Shown: positions 62,236 to 64,000 of the stretch, piece after piece
Layout: each line of letters starts with the position of its first letter
Position numbering within the stretch: position 1 is the first letter of the stretch
DNA from: Pseudonocardia humida
Lineage (GTDB): Bacteria; Actinomycetota; Actinomycetes; Mycobacteriales; Pseudonocardiaceae
Length of the DNA: 64,000 nucleotides
Assembly (NCBI RefSeq): GCF_023898865.1
Contig: NZ_JAGSOV010000034.1
Span: 1-64,000, forward strand
Direction: 5' to 3'
Position numbers and translations under genes: made by a program
The notes under the pieces: model-generated
What the model was told of the DNA's origin: nothing
The model's input: the letters and a program-made list of their open reading frames with translations, nothing else
Databases searched by the model: none

Positions 62236-64000
62236 ATGGGGTCGCCGTTCGTGTCCGACATCCCCGCCGAGCAGGCGCGGCAGGCCTGGCGCGACGCGTG
62301 CGCGGCGGCGGGCTGCCCGCCGCGGGTCGACACCGTGGCACTGCCCGTCGGGGAGGCGGTCGGGCGGGTCACCGCGGAGTCGGTGTGGGCGCGGCGCTCC
62401 TCCCCCGCCTTCGACTCCGCGGCCATGGACGGCATCGCGGTGCGAGCGGCCGAGACGGTCGGCGCCGCCGAGACCAGGCCGGTGCTGCTGGACGACTTCG
62501 AGGTCGTGGACACCGGCGACCCGCTCCCGGTCGGCTACGACGCCGTCGTCATGCGCGAGCACGTGCACCGCACCCCCGACGGCCGGGCCGAGCTGCGCGC
62601 CGCCGTGCCGCCCTACCAGCACGTCCGCTCCATCGGCGAGGACATCAGCGCCACCGAGCTGCTGCTGCCCGAGGGCCACCGGCTGCGCCCGGTAGACGTC
62701 GCCGCGTGCGCCGCCGCCGGGGTGTTCGAGGTGGCCGTCCGGCGCCGGCCCCGGGTGGCGATCATCCCCACCGGCGACGAGATCCGCCCCGTCGGCACCG
62801 AGCTGGGCCCCGGCGAGATCGCCGACACCAACTCGCTGATGCTGGCCGCGCAGGCCGCCGAGATCGGCTGCGACACCCGCACAACCGCCATCGTCGCCGA
62901 CGACCCCGAGCTGATCACCGCGGCCGTGCGCGAGGCCGCCCGCGACGCCGACCTGGTCGTGCTGATCGCCGGGTCGAGCGCCGGGCGCGACGACTACACG
63001 GCCCGCGTGGTCGCCGCGGCGGGCTCGCTCGCCGTGCACGGCGTGGCCGTGCGGCCCGGGCACCCCGTCGTGCTCGGCACGGTGGCCGGCGAGCCGGCGA
63101 CGCCGATCCTGGGCGCCCCCGGCTATCCCGTGTCGGCCTCGCTGACCTTCGACATCTTCGCCGCACCGGTGCTGGCCGCGCTGGAGGGCGCCGCCCCGCG
63201 GGAGCGCCCGTCGACGACCGCGCGGCTGGCGCGCAAGCTGGCCTCGGCCATCGGCTCCGACGACTGGGTCCGCGTCCGACTGGGCCGCGTCGGCGGCGAC
63301 GTCGTCGCCACGCCCCTGCCGCGCGCGGCCGGCGTGCTGACCTCGCTCGTGCGCGCCGACGGCCTGCTCGTCGTGCCTGCGGGGCTGGAGGGCCACCACG
63401 CCGGGGAGCAGGTGCGGGTCGAGCTGCTGCGCGGGCTCGGCGACATCGCCCGCACGATCGTCGCCATCGGCTCGCACGACCTCGTCCTGGACGTCGCGGC
63501 CTCCGCGCTGCGCGCGGACGACCCGCTGGTCACCCTGGCGTCGTCGAACGTCGGGTCGCTCGGCGGGCTCGTCGCCCTGCGCGACGGCCTGTGCCACCTG
63601 GCGGGCTCGCACCTGCTCGACCCGGCGACCGGCGAGTACACGCTGCCCTACCTGGACCGGATCTTCGGCCCGGACGCCGACCTGGCCGTCGTCCGGCTGG
63701 TGCACCGCGACCAGGGCCTGCTGGTCGCCCCCGGCAACCCGCTGGGCCTGGCCGGCGTCGACGACCTCACCCGCCCGGACCTTCGCTACGTCAACCGCCA
63801 GCGCGGCGCGGGCACCCGGGTCCTGCTCGACCACGAGCTGGGCCTGCGCGGCATCGACCCGGCCGCGATCGCCGGCTACTCCCGCGAGGAGCACACCCAC
63901 CTCGGCGTCGCCGCCGCCGTCTCCGCCGGGCGCGCCGACACCGGCCTGGGCATCCAGGCCGCCGCCCGCGCGTTCGGGCTGGACTTCGTGCCGGTCGCCC
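62236..64000 (+). CDS. MoeA-like protein fused to a periplasmic-binding-type domain, 3' end outside the window
   Basis: Runs off the window after 588 codons without a stop. Residues 1-400 are a second MoeA-type protein (FDSAAMDGIAVRAAE, IIPTGDEIRPVG, LGAPGYPVSASL). From about residue 410 (RTIVAIGSHDLVLDVAASAL) a substrate-binding-like domain of the ModE/PBP-type COG1910 group begins, with NVGSLGGLVALRDG and HLLDPATGEYTLPYL. Such fusions are thought to combine metal insertion with sensing of molybdate/tungstate or an anion. ATG 62236 follows CCGGGGC. It follows moeA at 26 bp. Confidence 0.9.
   Translation, partial: MGSPFVSDIPAEQARQAWRDACAAAGCPPRVDTVALPVGEAVGRVTAESVWARRSSPAFDSAAMDGIAVRAAETVGAAETRPVLLDDFEVVDTGDPLPVGYDAVVMREHVHRTPDGRAELRAAVPPYQHVRSIGEDISATELLLPEGHRLRPVDVAACAAAGVFEVAVRRRPRVAIIPTGDEIRPVGTELGPGEIADTNSLMLAAQAAEIGCDTRTTAIVADDPELITAAVREAARDADLVVLIAGSSAGRDDYTARVVAAAGSLAVHGVAVRPGHPVVLGTVAGEPATPILGAPGYPVSASLTFDIFAAPVLAALEGAAPRERPSTTARLARKLASAIGSDDWVRVRLGRVGGDVVATPLPRAAGVLTSLVRADGLLVVPAGLEGHHAGEQVRVELLRGLGDIARTIVAIGSHDLVLDVAASALRADDPLVTLASSNVGSLGGLVALRDGLCHLAGSHLLDPATGEYTLPYLDRIFGPDADLAVVRLVHRDQGLLVAPGNPLGLAGVDDLTRPDLRYVNRQRGAGTRVLLDHELGLRGIDPAAIAGYSREEHTHLGVAAAVSAGRADTGLGIQAAARAFGLDFVPVA

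Overview
The window is about 72-75% G+C (by eye), dense, and full of GTG starts and 1-4 bp stop/start overlaps. Its families (LLM flavin monooxygenases, PucR/GAF regulators, PhyH, R2lox, MocR, ECF sigma) point to a high-GC actinobacterium, most likely a Pseudonocardia-like member of the Pseudonocardiaceae. That placement is inferred from gene content, not tested. I see no tRNA, rRNA, CRISPR array, transposase or phage gene.

Region 1 (1-16966) is catabolic. It has two near-duplicate SDR genes, an orphan oligopeptide-type binding lipoprotein, then SDR, LLM monooxygenase, alpha/beta hydrolase, SDR, EthD-like protein and a second LLM monooxygenase, mostly overlapping. A strong hairpin ends this run, and two paralogous GAF/PucR regulators follow. 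After them come a zinc alcohol dehydrogenase, a hemerythrin, a carboxymuconolactone-decarboxylase-like protein and a coiled-coil protein. Region 2 (17021-24300) mixes live and decaying genes: a PhyH dioxygenase beside a beheaded LacI regulator, a quinone-reductase/SDR pair with a TetR regulator over a 19-bp-arm palindrome, a DUF4397/MMPL composite pseudogene, a STAS protein, and an ECF sigma factor with a membrane partner. The partner has an APGQSGT-repeat tail and is broken by a poly-G/poly-C tract that looks like an assembly artefact.

Region 3 (24621-29889) is a tight six-gene biosynthetic operon: IPP isomerase, UbiA prenyltransferase, geranylgeranyl-reductase-like flavoprotein, type III polyketide synthase, isoprenylcysteine-methyltransferase-like protein and FAD hydroxylase. 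It resembles an srsABC-type phenolic-lipid cassette with an added prenylation arm. Region 4 (29981-46262) holds mostly single enzymes with their own regulators: epimerases, a Rieske protein, a CE15-like esterase, an ADH/TetR pair with two matching operators, G6PD, a collagen-like protein, a MocR regulator, an AcoR/MimR-like regulator divergent from a Baeyer-Villiger monooxygenase and hydrolase, and an R2lox oxidase.

Region 5 (47448-49838) is the best candidate for an undescribed system. A 73-residue acidic peptide with two 28-residue repeats is translationally coupled to a JmjC/cupin oxygenase and then a sucrase/ferredoxin-like protein. Region 6 (50629-64000) is a tungsten/molybdenum island: a tungstate ABC transporter (tupCBA, minus strand), a MobA-MoaD fusion, an aldehyde:ferredoxin-oxidoreductase-family enzyme, an NAD-type formate dehydrogenase (catalytic subunit plus NuoEF fusion) and two MoeA paralogues. 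The second MoeA carries a binding-protein domain and runs off the window. A roughly 148-nt long-range hairpin lies just before mobA. All its non-Watson-Crick pairs in the paired stretches are G-U in the mobA transcript sense, which suggests a structured leader RNA.
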